The notes beneath the pieces are model-generated. The model was not told where the DNA came from. It saw nothing but the letters and a program-made list of their open reading frames with translations, and ran no database searches. Shown here piece after piece: positions 1 to 8,185 of a DNA stretch of 64,000 bases. The stretch is from Kitasatospora sp. NBC_00240 (GTDB taxonomy: Bacteria > Actinomycetota > Actinomycetes > Streptomycetales > Streptomycetaceae): contig NZ_JAPEMU010000001.1 in assembly GCF_026342405.1 (NCBI RefSeq), positions 8,246,001 to 8,310,000 on the forward strand. Reading direction: 5' to 3'. Position 1 is the first letter of the stretch. Each line of letters begins with the position of its first letter. A program made the translations under genes and the position numbers.

Positions 1-2
1 AC

Positions 3-587
3 GACGCGATCAGCACCAGCTGCGGCGCCTGCCTGGTGATCGGCGACGTCGAGGGGCACAACGTCGGCGCCGCGGCCACCATGGGCCAGCTCCGCAGCGC
101 CGTGCGGGCCTTCGCCAGCGGCGGCGACCCGCCGGGCGAGGTGCTCCGGCGCACCAACCGGCTGATGGTCGACCTCGACCCCGGGCTGCTCGCCAGCTGC
201 TGCCTGATCTACCTGGAGCCCGAAACCGGCCACGCCTGCGCCGCCCGGGCCGGACACCTGCCCCCGCTGCTGCGGCACCCCGACGGCCAGACCGAGGCGC
301 TGCACCTGCCCGGCGGCCCGCTGCTCGGCATCGACAACCAGGCCGAGTTCCCGGTCACCGAACTGGACCTCGCGCCCGGCTCGATCCTCGCCCTCTACAC
401 CGACGGCCTGGTGGAGGAGCCCGGGAGCGCCATCGACGAGGGCGTCGACCGGTTGCGCACCACGCTCGCCCACGCCGAGGCGGCCACCCTCGACGAACTC
501 GCCGACCGCCTGCTGCTCGACGCCCGGCGCTCCACCCACCGCGCCGACGACGTGGCGCTGCTGCTGGCCGCCTACACCCCCGACTGA
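3..587 (+). CDS. PP2C/SpoIIE-type serine phosphatase, C-terminal part (5' end outside window)
   Basis: This is the C-terminal 194 codons of a SpoIIE/RsbU-type phosphatase, the family that dephosphorylates anti-sigma-factor antagonists. The reading frame is open from base 3, so the gene starts before the window. A GTG at 36 lies inside the conserved motif LVIGDVEGHN and is unlikely to be the start. Family landmarks follow in order: the metal-binding GDVEGHN, a GHLPPLL segment, and LYTDGLVE near the end. Upstream sensor domains (PAS or GAF are common) cannot be seen. The gene ends 125 bp before the histidine kinase on the same strand. The family call is secure; the partner is unknown. Confidence 0.85.
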   Translation, partial: DAISTSCGACLVIGDVEGHNVGAAATMGQLRSAVRAFASGGDPPGEVLRRTNRLMVDLDPGLLASCCLIYLEPETGHACAARAGHLPPLLRHPDGQTEALHLPGGPLLGIDNQAEFPVTELDLAPGSILALYTDGLVEEPGSAIDEGVDRLRTTLAHAEAATLDELADRLLLDARRSTHRADDVALLLAAYTPD

Positions 588-712
588 CCACGCGGGCGTC
601 CGCGGCCCCGCCGTCGCGGTCCGCCCCGGCGCGCGGGGGCGCGACTTTCGTCGCGGCACCCGACGACCAAGGGTGGCGGTCGGCCGCCGTCCGGTCCGGT
701 TAGCCTCGCCGG

Positions 713-2515
713 GTGGCAGCGACACCAGGAACAGCGGACCGTACGACGGCGACCGGCGCGGGTACGGCCGGTACCCCCGGTACGGCCGGGAAGGGGACCG
801 GTACAGGCACGGGGCGGGCGGCGGCGGTCGGGCAGGTCGCCGGCCGGGCCGTCCGCCGGGTCTTCCCGGGGCCGTGGGGTGCGTGGGCGCTGGTCCGGGA
901 GGTCGTCGGCCTCCTGGTCCTCTCCGGGCTGGCGGCGCTGATCGTCGCGGTCGCGCACCGTGGGCCGCTGAAGCTGACGCTGTACGTGGCCGCGGTGGCT
1001 CTGCTGTTCCTGATGCGGCGCGGGCTGCCGGTTCCCGTCCTGCTGGTGACGGCGGCCGGGGCCGGGGCGATCGACAGCTTCAGCCCGCTGCTGGTCTGCG
1101 CCGCCTGGTCGGCCGGTTACCGGGTCACCCGGGCGCTGCCCACGCTGGGAGTGATGGCGGCCTCCTTCACGTTGATGACGGCCACCGCCGTTCTGCACGG
1201 GGACGACGTCGTCCCGGCCGAGGGGGTCGCCGGGTTCGCGTTGGGCGGCTTCCTGCTGTTCGCCGCGCTGCCCGCGCTGGCCGGCCGCTACCACGCCCAG
1301 CGCCGCGCGCTGGTCGTCGCGCTGCAGGAGCGCAACGACCAGCTGGAGCGCGAGCGGGTCATGATCGCCCACCAGGCCCGGCTGCGGGAGCGGCACCGGA
1401 TCGCCCAGGACATGCACGACAGCCTCGGGCACCAGCTCGCACTGATCTCCGTGCACTCCGGCGCGCTGGAGGTGGACCGCTCGCTGACCGACCCCCAGCG
1501 CGCGGCGGTCGGCGTGCTGCGGCAGGCCGCGGTCGCCGCGATGCGCGAGCTCCGGGTGGTGGTGGGCGTGCTGCACGAGGAGTCCGCGCCGCCCGGCGCC
1601 GGGCGGGCGGGCGGTGGCTCCGGCGGCGGGCTGGACGGGATCGAGCGGCTGGCCGAGGGCTCCCGGGCGGCCGGCGCCGCGGTGGTGCTGAGCCGCACCG
1701 GGGAGGGCCGCCCGCTCACGGCGGCCACCGAGCACGCCGCGTACCGGATCGTCCAGGAGGCGCTGACCAACGCGCACAAGCACGCGCCCGGCGCGCCGCT
1801 CAGCGTCGCGCTGCGCTACGAACCGGACGCGCTGGTGGTCGAGGTCGCCAACGGGCCGGCGCCCGAGCCGCCGGCGGCCGGCCAGGTGGTCAGCGGCGGC
1901 CAGGGCCTCACCGGGCTGCGCGAGCGGGCCCGGCTGGTCGGCGGGATGGTGCACGCCGGGCCGTCCGCCGGGGGTGGCTGGCGGTTGGCCGCCGTCCTGC
2001 CCTACGACCACGACGGGGTGGCCGCGCCGGCCGAGGGCGCGGCCGACACCCTGCCGGGCGCCCTGCCCGCCGGGGCGGCGCCGGCGGTACCGGCCCGGGC
2101 AACGGGTCGGGGGGTGGGTCGGGCCGCCCGGCTCGGCCGGCCGGGACCGCGCAACCCCGCGGTCGGCTGCGCGGCCGGCGCCGCCGCGGTCGTGCTGGCC
2201 GTGGTGGGCCTGCTGGTCTGGGGCATGCTGGCCTTCGTGCAGGCCCTGGACGACGCGACCGTGAGCAAGAAGACGTACGAGTCGATCGCGGTCGGCAGTG
2301 CCGAGGCGGACGTCCGGGCCAGGCTCCCGGTCGGCAGCCGCGTGCTGACCCAGGGCTACCAGGGGACGGGGCCGACCCCGCCGGCCGGGGCGTCCTGCTC
2401 CTGGTACATCTCGGACGAACCGGGGAAGGACGGCTTCGACGACGAGTACGTGGCCCGGTTCTGCTTCAAGGACGGCACGTTGATCGACAAGCAGCACTAC
2501 CGTGCGAAGGTATGA
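713..2515 (+). CDS. Sensor histidine kinase (HisKA_3/NarL-type) with an extra C-terminal membrane helix and ectodomain
   Basis: A 600-residue two-component kinase. The N-terminal part (about 60-200) holds several hydrophobic segments. A short coiled coil leads into the HisKA_3 phosphoacceptor motif, with His235 in QDMHDSLGHQ. The ATPase domain spans about 340-440, with the N-box QEALTNAHKHA and the G-box GQGLTGLRERA. Most relatives end there. This one continues about 160 residues: a variable linker, a membrane helix at about 484-512, and a small domain with two cysteines predicted outside the cell. A GTG start at 713 gives the full membrane region. The response-regulator gene follows 79 bp downstream on the same strand, so the two probably form one signalling pair. 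The signal is unknown. Confidence 0.88.
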   Translation: MAATPGTADRTTATGAGTAGTPGTAGKGTGTGTGRAAAVGQVAGRAVRRVFPGPWGAWALVREVVGLLVLSGLAALIVAVAHRGPLKLTLYVAAVALLFLMRRGLPVPVLLVTAAGAGAIDSFSPLLVCAAWSAGYRVTRALPTLGVMAASFTLMTATAVLHGDDVVPAEGVAGFALGGFLLFAALPALAGRYHAQRRALVVALQERNDQLERERVMIAHQARLRERHRIAQDMHDSLGHQLALISVHSGALEVDRSLTDPQRAAVGVLRQAAVAAMRELRVVVGVLHEESAPPGAGRAGGGSGGGLDGIERLAEGSRAAGAAVVLSRTGEGRPLTAATEHAAYRIVQEALTNAHKHAPGAPLSVALRYEPDALVVEVANGPAPEPPAAGQVVSGGQGLTGLRERARLVGGMVHAGPSAGGGWRLAAVLPYDHDGVAAPAEGAADTLPGALPAGAAPAVPARATGRGVGRAARLGRPGPRNPAVGCAAGAAAVVLAVVGLLVWGMLAFVQALDDATVSKKTYESIAVGSAEADVRARLPVGSRVLTQGYQGTGPTPPAGASCSWYISDEPGKDGFDDEYVARFCFKDGTLIDKQHYRAKV

Positions 2516-2594
2516 CCGTGCCGCGTGCCACGCGGCCGGCCCGGGCGGAGCGAGAGCCGCGGCGCCGACCCCTGCCCGTCCAGGAGGACCAGCA

Positions 2595-3263
2595 GTGATC
2601 CGAGTCCTCGTCGCCGACGACGAGCCACTCATCCGCGCCGGGATCAGGATGATCCTCTCCTCGGCCGACGACATCGACGTGGTCGCCGAGGCGGCCGACG
2701 GGCGCGAGGCGCTGGAACTCGCCCGCGCCCACGGCGTCGACGTGGTGCTGCTGGACATCCAGATGCCCGTGATGGACGGCCTCACCGCGCTCGCCGAGCT
2801 GCCGCGGGCCGCGCCGGGCGCCCGGGCGCTGGTCCTGACCACCTTCGGCGAGCGTGACAACGTGCTGCGGGCGGTGGCGGCCGGCGGTGCCGGGTTCCTG
2901 CTCAAGGACACCGCGCCGGCCGAGCTGATCCAGGCCGTCCGGGCGGCGGCCGGCGGCAACGCCTTCCTCTCGCCGGTGGCCACCCGGTTCATCGTGGACA
3001 GCCTGGCCGCGGGCCCGGCCGGCCCCGCGGCGGCGCGGGCCGAGGCCGCCCGCCGGCGGCTGGAGGCGCTCACCCCGCGCGAACGCGAGGTGCTGGCGCT
3101 GCTGGGCGAGGGCCTCTCCAACGCGGACGCGGGCGCTCGGATCCACATGAGCGAGGCGACCGTGAAGACGTACGTCAGCCGGATCCTCGCCAAGCTGGGC
3201 TGCGACAACCGGGTCCAGGCGGCGCTGCTGGCCAGGGACGCGGGGCTGGACGCCGCCGGCTGA
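2595..3263 (+). CDS. LuxR/NarL-family response regulator
   Basis: A 222-residue response regulator, cognate partner of the kinase just upstream by position. The receiver domain (1-120) begins IRVLVADDEP and has acidic residues DD at 9-10, the phosphoacceptor Asp54 in LLDIQMP, and a Lys in the LLKDTAP loop. The C-terminal LuxR helix-turn-helix (about 150-215) has the motif LTPREREVLALLGEGLSN. The GTG at 2595 is chosen because AGGAGG lies 7 bases upstream at 2582-2587 and the protein then starts directly at the receiver fold. Upstream in-frame codons would add a Gly/Ala-rich tail with no family match. Target genes are not evident. Confidence 0.93.
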   Translation: MIRVLVADDEPLIRAGIRMILSSADDIDVVAEAADGREALELARAHGVDVVLLDIQMPVMDGLTALAELPRAAPGARALVLTTFGERDNVLRAVAAGGAGFLLKDTAPAELIQAVRAAAGGNAFLSPVATRFIVDSLAAGPAGPAAARAEAARRRLEALTPREREVLALLGEGLSNADAGARIHMSEATVKTYVSRILAKLGCDNRVQAALLARDAGLDAAG

Positions 3264-3398
3264 GGACTCGCCCGGCCGCCGCGCCGGACCCGGGCCCGGA
3301 CCGGTGCCGGACCGGCGCGGGGACGCGGACCGACGTACGGCCTCGCCGTCGGACGCCGCTGGACGGCGGTGGTGGACGGCGGCGGTGGACGGGGTGGC

Positions 3399-3827
3399 TC
3401 AGCGGGAGGCGATCCGCAGGGCCAGCCGGGTACTGGAGTGGGCCACCCCCGCCTCGTGCTTGAGCCGCCGCAGCAGGTGGTCGAGCGCGGCCGCGTCGGC
3501 GGCCCGGGCCCGGAGCAGGTAGTCGTGCGCGCCGGTGACGTGCACCGCCTCGGTGACGCCGGGCAACCGCAGCACCGTCGTCTCGAAGGTGTCGCTGTCG
3601 GTCTCCGGCCGCAGGGTCACGTCGATGAAGACGGTCAGGCCGGGGCGGCTGTCGGCGGCCGGGTCGACCAGGGTGGTGAAGCCGCGGATCACGCCCGTCC
3701 GGATCAGCCGCCGCACCCGGTCCGCCGCGGCGTTGGAGCTCAGGCCGACCCGGGCCCCCAGGTCGCGGTAGGAGATCCGCGCGTCCGCCCGCAGCAGGCC
3801 GAGAATGTCGCTGTCCAGTTCGTCCAT
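3399..3827 (-). CDS. Lrp/AsnC-family transcriptional regulator
   Basis: A 142-residue Lrp/AsnC regulator. Residues 1-60 form the winged helix, starting MDELDSDILGLLRADARISY with the recognition segment LSSNAAADRVRRL. The rest is the RAM ligand-binding domain, with the family pattern GVTEAVHVTGAHDYLL. The ATG at 3827 fits the family N-terminus exactly; longer upstream reading is antisense to the exporter. It is divergent from a LysE-type exporter, with 69 bp between the two starts. This is the classic arrangement of an amino-acid-responsive Lrp protein controlling an exporter, by analogy with LysG/LysE and BrnF systems. The effector amino acid cannot be read from sequence. Confidence 0.92.
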   Translation of the reverse strand: MDELDSDILGLLRADARISYRDLGARVGLSSNAAADRVRRLIRTGVIRGFTTLVDPAADSRPGLTVFIDVTLRPETDSDTFETTVLRLPGVTEAVHVTGAHDYLLRARAADAAALDHLLRRLKHEAGVAHSSTRLALRIASR

Positions 3828-3896
3828 ACCGCGATTATCGCGGTCGTGGGGCGTATGCGGCCGGGGAAGCACCCGCGGGTCTGTGACGGTGGCCCG

Positions 3897-4652
3897 ATGA
3901 CCGACTACTTCGTCCTGGTGGACGCACCCCTGGCACGGGCCCTGTTGGCGGGCGGCGCGGCGGGTCTGGGGGTGGCCCTGCCGCTCGGCGCGGTGGGCGT
4001 CCTGCTGCTGGAGGAGGGGCGCCGGGGGTGGCGCGCGGCCGCCGCCGCGGCAGCCGCGGTCGCGTCGGCCGACCTGCTGTACGCGGCGCTGGCGGTGACC
4101 GTCGGCTCCCGGGTCGCCGTGCTCCTCGCCGGATGGGAGGTGTGGACCAGGGCCCTGTCGGCCACGTTGCTGGGCGCGATCGCGGTCCGTGGGCTGCTCT
4201 CGCTGCGGCGCCCGCGCGCGCAGCCGGCCGCGCCGGCCGCCGGGGTGGCCGAAGGGGTGGCTGAAGGGGCGTCCGAGCGAGCCGGGAGTGTCGGGGGAGC
4301 CGGGGGAGCGGCGGTCGGTGCGGGTGGCGCGGCCCCGGCCTTCGTCCGCTTCCTGCTGCTGACGCTGGTCAATCCGGCGACGGCGCTCTACTTCGTCGCG
4401 CTGGTCTCGGCGGGCGGCCCGGGCGGAGGTGGTGGCGGAGGTGGTGGCGGCGGGCCGGTGACCGGCGCCCTGGCGGGCGCGGCGTTCGCGGGCGGGGTGT
4501 TCGTGACCTCGCTGGCCTGGCAGCAGGTGCTCGCCGTGGTGGGGGCGCTGGCCGGGGCCCGGCTCACCGGCCCGGTGGCGCGGACGGTCACCTACGGGGC
4601 CGGGTACGGGCTGGTGGCGTACTACGCGGTGCGGCTGGCGCTGCCGGCCTGA
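3897..4652 (+). CDS. LysE-family amino-acid/metabolite exporter
   Basis: A 251-residue integral membrane protein of the LysE/RhtB type. Hydrophobic helices alternate through its length, and the conserved sixth-helix motif appears as LTLVNPATALYF at about 145-160. An Ala/Gly-rich cytoplasmic loop (about 105-140) and a run of 12 consecutive glycines near 175-187 lengthen loops that are short in relatives. The Gly run is encoded by GGT/GGC repeats around 4420-4457 and may vary by slippage. The ATG at 3897 follows the divergent Lrp regulator, the probable controller. It likely exports amino acids; the substrate is unproven. Confidence 0.82.
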   Translation: MTDYFVLVDAPLARALLAGGAAGLGVALPLGAVGVLLLEEGRRGWRAAAAAAAAVASADLLYAALAVTVGSRVAVLLAGWEVWTRALSATLLGAIAVRGLLSLRRPRAQPAAPAAGVAEGVAEGASERAGSVGGAGGAAVGAGGAAPAFVRFLLLTLVNPATALYFVALVSAGGPGGGGGGGGGGGPVTGALAGAAFAGGVFVTSLAWQQVLAVVGALAGARLTGPVARTVTYGAGYGLVAYYAVRLALPA

Positions 4653-5280
4653 GACGGTCGGCGGGTGCCTGGGTCGGGCCGGGCGCGGGGCCGTCGGGCG
4701 GGGTGCGCCGGGTGGTCGTGTGGTTTCCGGGGGTTGAGGGACCGTCGGACGGACGGCGCGGTGTGGCGGGCGCCACCCGGGGGCGGGTGGTGTGGGGTGC
4801 GGCGGTGGTCGGGATGTCACGGAACGTCTGCCGGGGCTCGCTCCGCGTCGTCCGTGTGGGCGGGCTCACAGGCCCTCGGGTGTGAGCGCGGGCACCGAAA
4901 TGTCCGTTTTGATCATGCAAATACGGATAAAAAGGGGCATTCAAGGCGCGATTCCTTGATCAATACCGCCGGTAACAGTGGACTGACCTGCGAGAACCCG
5001 TCAATGGTTGAACCAAACCTCCCGGAACCGTAGGTTCGTTCTCGTCGGTGCAACGAGCACCACCCGGGTTAACCCCCGTCGCACGGCCCACCGGATCACC
5101 CGGTGCGGGACGTGCCCGCCGGAGCGACCAACTCGAACAGGTCGCAGGCGTGCGGAGGGTTGCCGGGGCGGCGCGGCACGCTCTTCCGCGTGTCCGGCCG
5201 CTCATCGAGCAAGGCGATCGGGACAGGCCCTTCCGGGGTCTGGTTCCGCATGCCTGCCCGGGACACGCGAGAGGAATTAC
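4653..5280 (+). promoter_or_regulatory. Long intergenic/leader region before the Rpf-like gene
   Basis: No protein-coding gene is supported in these 628 bases. The first 220 are G/T-rich filler. A sudden A/T-rich stretch at about 4895-4965, including TTGATC at two places, is the likely promoter zone. The following roughly 270 bases up to the start codon at 5281 are rich in short inverted segments, for example CGGTTCGT/ACGAGC-type pairs near 5028-5075. That suggests a structured 5' leader. Rpf genes of streptomycetes are known to carry a cyclic-di-AMP (ydaO) riboswitch in such a leader. A firm match to that consensus could not be made by eye. Confidence 0.4.
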
Positions 5281-6021
5281 ATGAGCTTCCGTAACGAGAC
5301 CACCGCTGCCACCAAGACCGCCACCAAGCGCAACCGCGTGCGGATGGCCCTGATCGGCGGGGCCGTTGTGACCCTTCCGGTGGCAGGCCTCGTCACGGCC
5401 AACTCGGCTTCCGCTGCTTCCGTGTCCACCTGGGACAAGGTCGCCCAGTGCGAGAGCACCGGCAACTGGAGCATCAACTCCGGCAACGGCTTCTACGGCG
5501 GCCTGCAGTTCACCTCCTCCACCTGGGCCGCCTTCGGCGGTACCGCGTTCGCGCCGCAGGCCAACCAGGCCACCAAGGCGCAGCAGATCGCCATCGCCGA
5601 GAAGGTGCTCGCCTCGCAGGGCCCCGGCGCCTGGCCGGTCTGCTCCGTCAAGGCCGGCCTGACCGCCGGTGGCGCGGCCGCCGCCGTGGACACCTCGGCC
5701 CCGGCTGCCAAGCCCGCCGCCGAGGCGCCCGCCGCCCCGGCCAAGAAGGACACCAAGCCGGCCACCTCCTCGGACGCGGCCGCCGCCCAGGCGCCGAAGT
5801 CCGAGAGCACCGGGTCGACCTCCACCGACGCCGTGAAGTCGTGGAAGCAGGCCGGCCAGCACAACTCCGCCAAGGGCAGCTACACCGTCAAGAGCGGTGA
5901 CACCCTGGGCGGGATCGCCGCCAAGTTCGGCACCTCGGTGACCAGCCTGCACGCCAAGAACATCCAGGTCATCGGCGCCAACGCCGACCTGATCTACCCG
6001 GGCCAGACCATCATCGTCTGA
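5281..6021 (+). CDS. Secreted Rpf-like lytic transglycosylase with LysM domain
   Basis: A 246-residue exported wall hydrolase. It has a signal peptide (about 1-45, Lys/Arg-rich start, hydrophobic core, cleavage near SASA-AS). The resuscitation-promoting-factor fold at about 46-120 carries the motif WDKVAQCESTGNW, whose Glu is the catalytic acid. An Ala/Pro/Lys linker follows, then a LysM peptidoglycan-binding domain at about 198-246 (YTVKSGDTLGGIAAKFGTS). Family knowledge: these enzymes cleave peptidoglycan and promote spore germination and exit from dormancy. The ATG at 5281 is preceded by GAGAGGA. A strong hairpin terminator follows the stop, so it is probably monocistronic. Confidence 0.93.
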   Translation: MSFRNETTAATKTATKRNRVRMALIGGAVVTLPVAGLVTANSASAASVSTWDKVAQCESTGNWSINSGNGFYGGLQFTSSTWAAFGGTAFAPQANQATKAQQIAIAEKVLASQGPGAWPVCSVKAGLTAGGAAAAVDTSAPAAKPAAEAPAAPAKKDTKPATSSDAAAAQAPKSESTGSTSTDAVKSWKQAGQHNSAKGSYTVKSGDTLGGIAAKFGTSVTSLHAKNIQVIGANADLIYPGQTIIV

Positions 6022-6040
6022 TCCCACCCCGCACCACCGG

Positions 6041-6070
6041 CAGCCGCCCCCTCCTCGGAGGGGGCGGCTG
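6041..6070 (+). terminator. Rho-independent-type hairpin after Rpf gene
   Basis: A perfect 14-bp stem: CAGCCGCCCCCTCC at 6041-6054 pairs with GGAGGGGGCGGCTG at 6057-6070 around a 2-base loop, about 20 bases after the stop codon. A T-run is weak, as is usual in streptomycetes. Confidence 0.85.
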
Positions 6071-6304
6071 TTCGCGTTCCGGCGGCCGGTGGTCAGGCTC
6101 GTCGGCGTCAGGTCCGCCGGGGCCCGCCCACCGGCCGCCGTCCGGGCTCGTCCGCCCACTCCCCGGGCCGCTTCGGGTACCGCCCGAGGGCCCGATTCGA
6201 ACTTCCCAAGAACTCGTTCCGGATTTCTGTTATTCGGGTGAGCGCCGCAGGTCTCCTAGGTGTCAGGGCATTTTCGGGCAGGGCCACGGGGAGAGCGGAC
6301 GCAG

Positions 6305-7972
6305 GTGAACAGTGCAAACGGGGCCGCCACGGTCGCGGCAGCGCAGGCCGGGGACGAGCGGGCGCAGGGCGAACTGATCGCGGAGTACCTGCCGCTGGTC
6401 TACAACATCGTCGGCCGGGCCCTCAGCGGCCATGCGGATGTCGACGACGTCGTGCAGGAGACCATGCTGCGGGTCGTGGACGGGCTGGGCAGCCTGCGCG
6501 ACGCGAGCTGCTTCCGCTCCTGGCTGGTGGCCATCGCGATGAACGAGGTCCGCCGCCGCCAGCGGGCGCACAGCTCGGAGGCGCTCTGCGACGGACTGCA
6601 CGAGGCCCAGGAAGTGGCCGACCCGGGCGCCGACTTCGTGGGCCTGACCATCGTCCGGCTGGGCCTGTCGGGCCAGCGCCGGGAGGTGACCGAGGCGACC
6701 CGCTGGCTGGACCAGACCGACCGTGAACTGCTGGCCCTCTGGTGGCTGGAGGCCGCCGGCGAGCTGACCCGGGCGGACGTGGCCGTCGCGCTGGGCCAGT
6801 CCCAGCAGCATGTGACGGTGCGGGTGCAGCGGATGAAGACCCAGCTGGAGGTGGCCCGGGTCGTGGTCCGGGCGCTCTCGGCGCTGCCGCCCTGCGAGGA
6901 GCTGGACTCGCTCACCGGGGCCTGGGACGGCGCCCCGGGCTCGCTCTGGCGCAAGCGGATAGCCCGTCATGCCCGGGACTGCGTGCCCTGCGGCGGTCAC
7001 CGCAACGGTCTGGTGCCCGCCGAGGGGCTGCTGGCCGGCCTGGCGTTCGTCCCGGTGCCCGAGCATCTGGGCGGCCTGCTGCCGACGGCCTTCGGGTCGG
7101 CCGGGTCCGGCGCCGGTGCCGGTGCCGCCGCCACGCCGGCGGCACCTCCGGCTCCGGTTCCTGTGCCCGCCCCTGCACCCGCGCCCGCCCCGGCGCCGAG
7201 CCCTGGTGGGACGACGCTGCAGCAGCTCGCCCGCCGCCCGTTCCGGCAGGGGCCCGGCGCGCCCGCCGTGCTCGGCAGCATCGCGGCGGTGGCCGCCGTC
7301 GCCTGCCTCGCGTACGTGGTGCCGGAGGGCCCCAGGCCGGCCGACGTCCGCGCGGTCGTCGCCCCGACCGCCGAGCCCGCCGCCCTGCCGACCGTGTCCG
7401 AACCACCTTCCCCCGCACCGCCGTTGCCCGAGCCGTCGGTGACGGTGACGGCCCCGGAGCCGCCCGCTGCCGCGTCCCCGTCCGCGCCGCCGAGCCCCAA
7501 GCCGAGCCCCAAGCCGGTGCGCGCGCCGGCCACCGTGCCGCCGCCCGTGCCGGTGGCGGTGCCCTCGGTGGTCCCGGTGGTGGCACTCGACCCGTTCGAG
7601 CGGCAGCTCGTCGACCTGCTCAACAGCGAGCGGACCAAGCAGGGTTGCGCCCCGCTCCGGGTGGACCCGCGGCTGAGCCAGGCCGCACAGCAGCACTCGG
7701 ACGACATGGCGGCGCGCGGATACTTCGGCCACACCGACCCCGACGGCGTCACCGCACCCCAGCGGATCGTCGCCGCCGGCTACCACTGGACCACGTACGC
7801 CGAGAACATCGGCTTCGGCCGGGACGACGCGACCGTGGTGGTGGGGGAGTTGATGAACACCCCCGACCACCGGGCGCACATCCTGAACTGCGCGTTCAAG
7901 GACATCGGCGTAGGCGCCCACTTCGGCCCCGGCGGGCCGTGGTGGACGCAGGACTTCGGGACGGCCCGCTGA
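6305..7972 (+). CDS. ECF-like sigma factor fused to anti-sigma zinc motif, membrane helix and extracellular CAP domain
   Basis: A 555-residue multidomain signalling protein. Residues about 14-75 match sigma region 2 (DVDDVVQETMLRVVDGL) and about 140-185 match region 4, with a helix-turn-helix around ALGQSQQHVTVRVQRM. An HX3CX2C zinc motif (His222, Cys226, Cys229), typical of anti-sigma factors, follows. One membrane helix lies at about 322-341, then a Pro/Ala-rich linker. A C-terminal CAP/SCP domain (about 431-552) has LLNSERTKQGC, HSDDMAARGYFGHTD and HRAHILNCAFKDIGVG. The order implies a cytoplasmic sigma factor tethered to the membrane with its sensor outside. The GTG at 6305, 10 bases after GGGGAG, is preferred; 15 more upstream codons are possible. 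Confidence 0.88.
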   Translation: MNSANGAATVAAAQAGDERAQGELIAEYLPLVYNIVGRALSGHADVDDVVQETMLRVVDGLGSLRDASCFRSWLVAIAMNEVRRRQRAHSSEALCDGLHEAQEVADPGADFVGLTIVRLGLSGQRREVTEATRWLDQTDRELLALWWLEAAGELTRADVAVALGQSQQHVTVRVQRMKTQLEVARVVVRALSALPPCEELDSLTGAWDGAPGSLWRKRIARHARDCVPCGGHRNGLVPAEGLLAGLAFVPVPEHLGGLLPTAFGSAGSGAGAGAAATPAAPPAPVPVPAPAPAPAPAPSPGGTTLQQLARRPFRQGPGAPAVLGSIAAVAAVACLAYVVPEGPRPADVRAVVAPTAEPAALPTVSEPPSPAPPLPEPSVTVTAPEPPAAASPSAPPSPKPSPKPVRAPATVPPPVPVAVPSVVPVVALDPFERQLVDLLNSERTKQGCAPLRVDPRLSQAAQQHSDDMAARGYFGHTDPDGVTAPQRIVAAGYHWTTYAENIGFGRDDATVVVGELMNTPDHRAHILNCAFKDIGVGAHFGPGGPWWTQDFGTAR

Positions 7973-8012
7973 CCCGCGGGCCCGCTCCCCACCGGATCCC
8001 TGAACCCCCCTT

Positions 8013-8060
8013 GACCACCTGAACGACCGACCACCTGAACGACCGACCACCTGAACGACC
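8013..8060. repeat. Three tandem copies of a 16-bp unit
   Basis: The unit GACCACCTGAACGACC occurs three times without mismatch at 8013-8028, 8029-8044 and 8045-8060, in the spacer between the sigma-CAP gene and the metalloprotease gene. It could be a binding-site array or a neutral minisatellite. Confidence 0.9.
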
Positions 8061-8185
8061 GACCCCCGACCGCACCCTCGACCTCCGGCCCCCACGGCCG
8101 TTTCCCCACGCCGGGCCCCTTCCTGGCGAATCCCTCCTCAGGCATGCCCTGGGACGACCCCGCACAAGCAGACAGGACGATCGAG

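Noticed and set aside
572..3208. A long minus-strand reading frame opposite the two-component genes
   Set aside because: It is antisense to well-supported kinase and regulator genes; its composition is the Arg/Gly/Pro-rich pattern produced by high-GC shadow frames.
5008..5280. Coding extension of the Rpf-like gene upstream of 5281
   Set aside because: The frame is open, but the peptide lacks signal-peptide character and an ATG with a ribosome site and a proper signal peptide sits at 5281.
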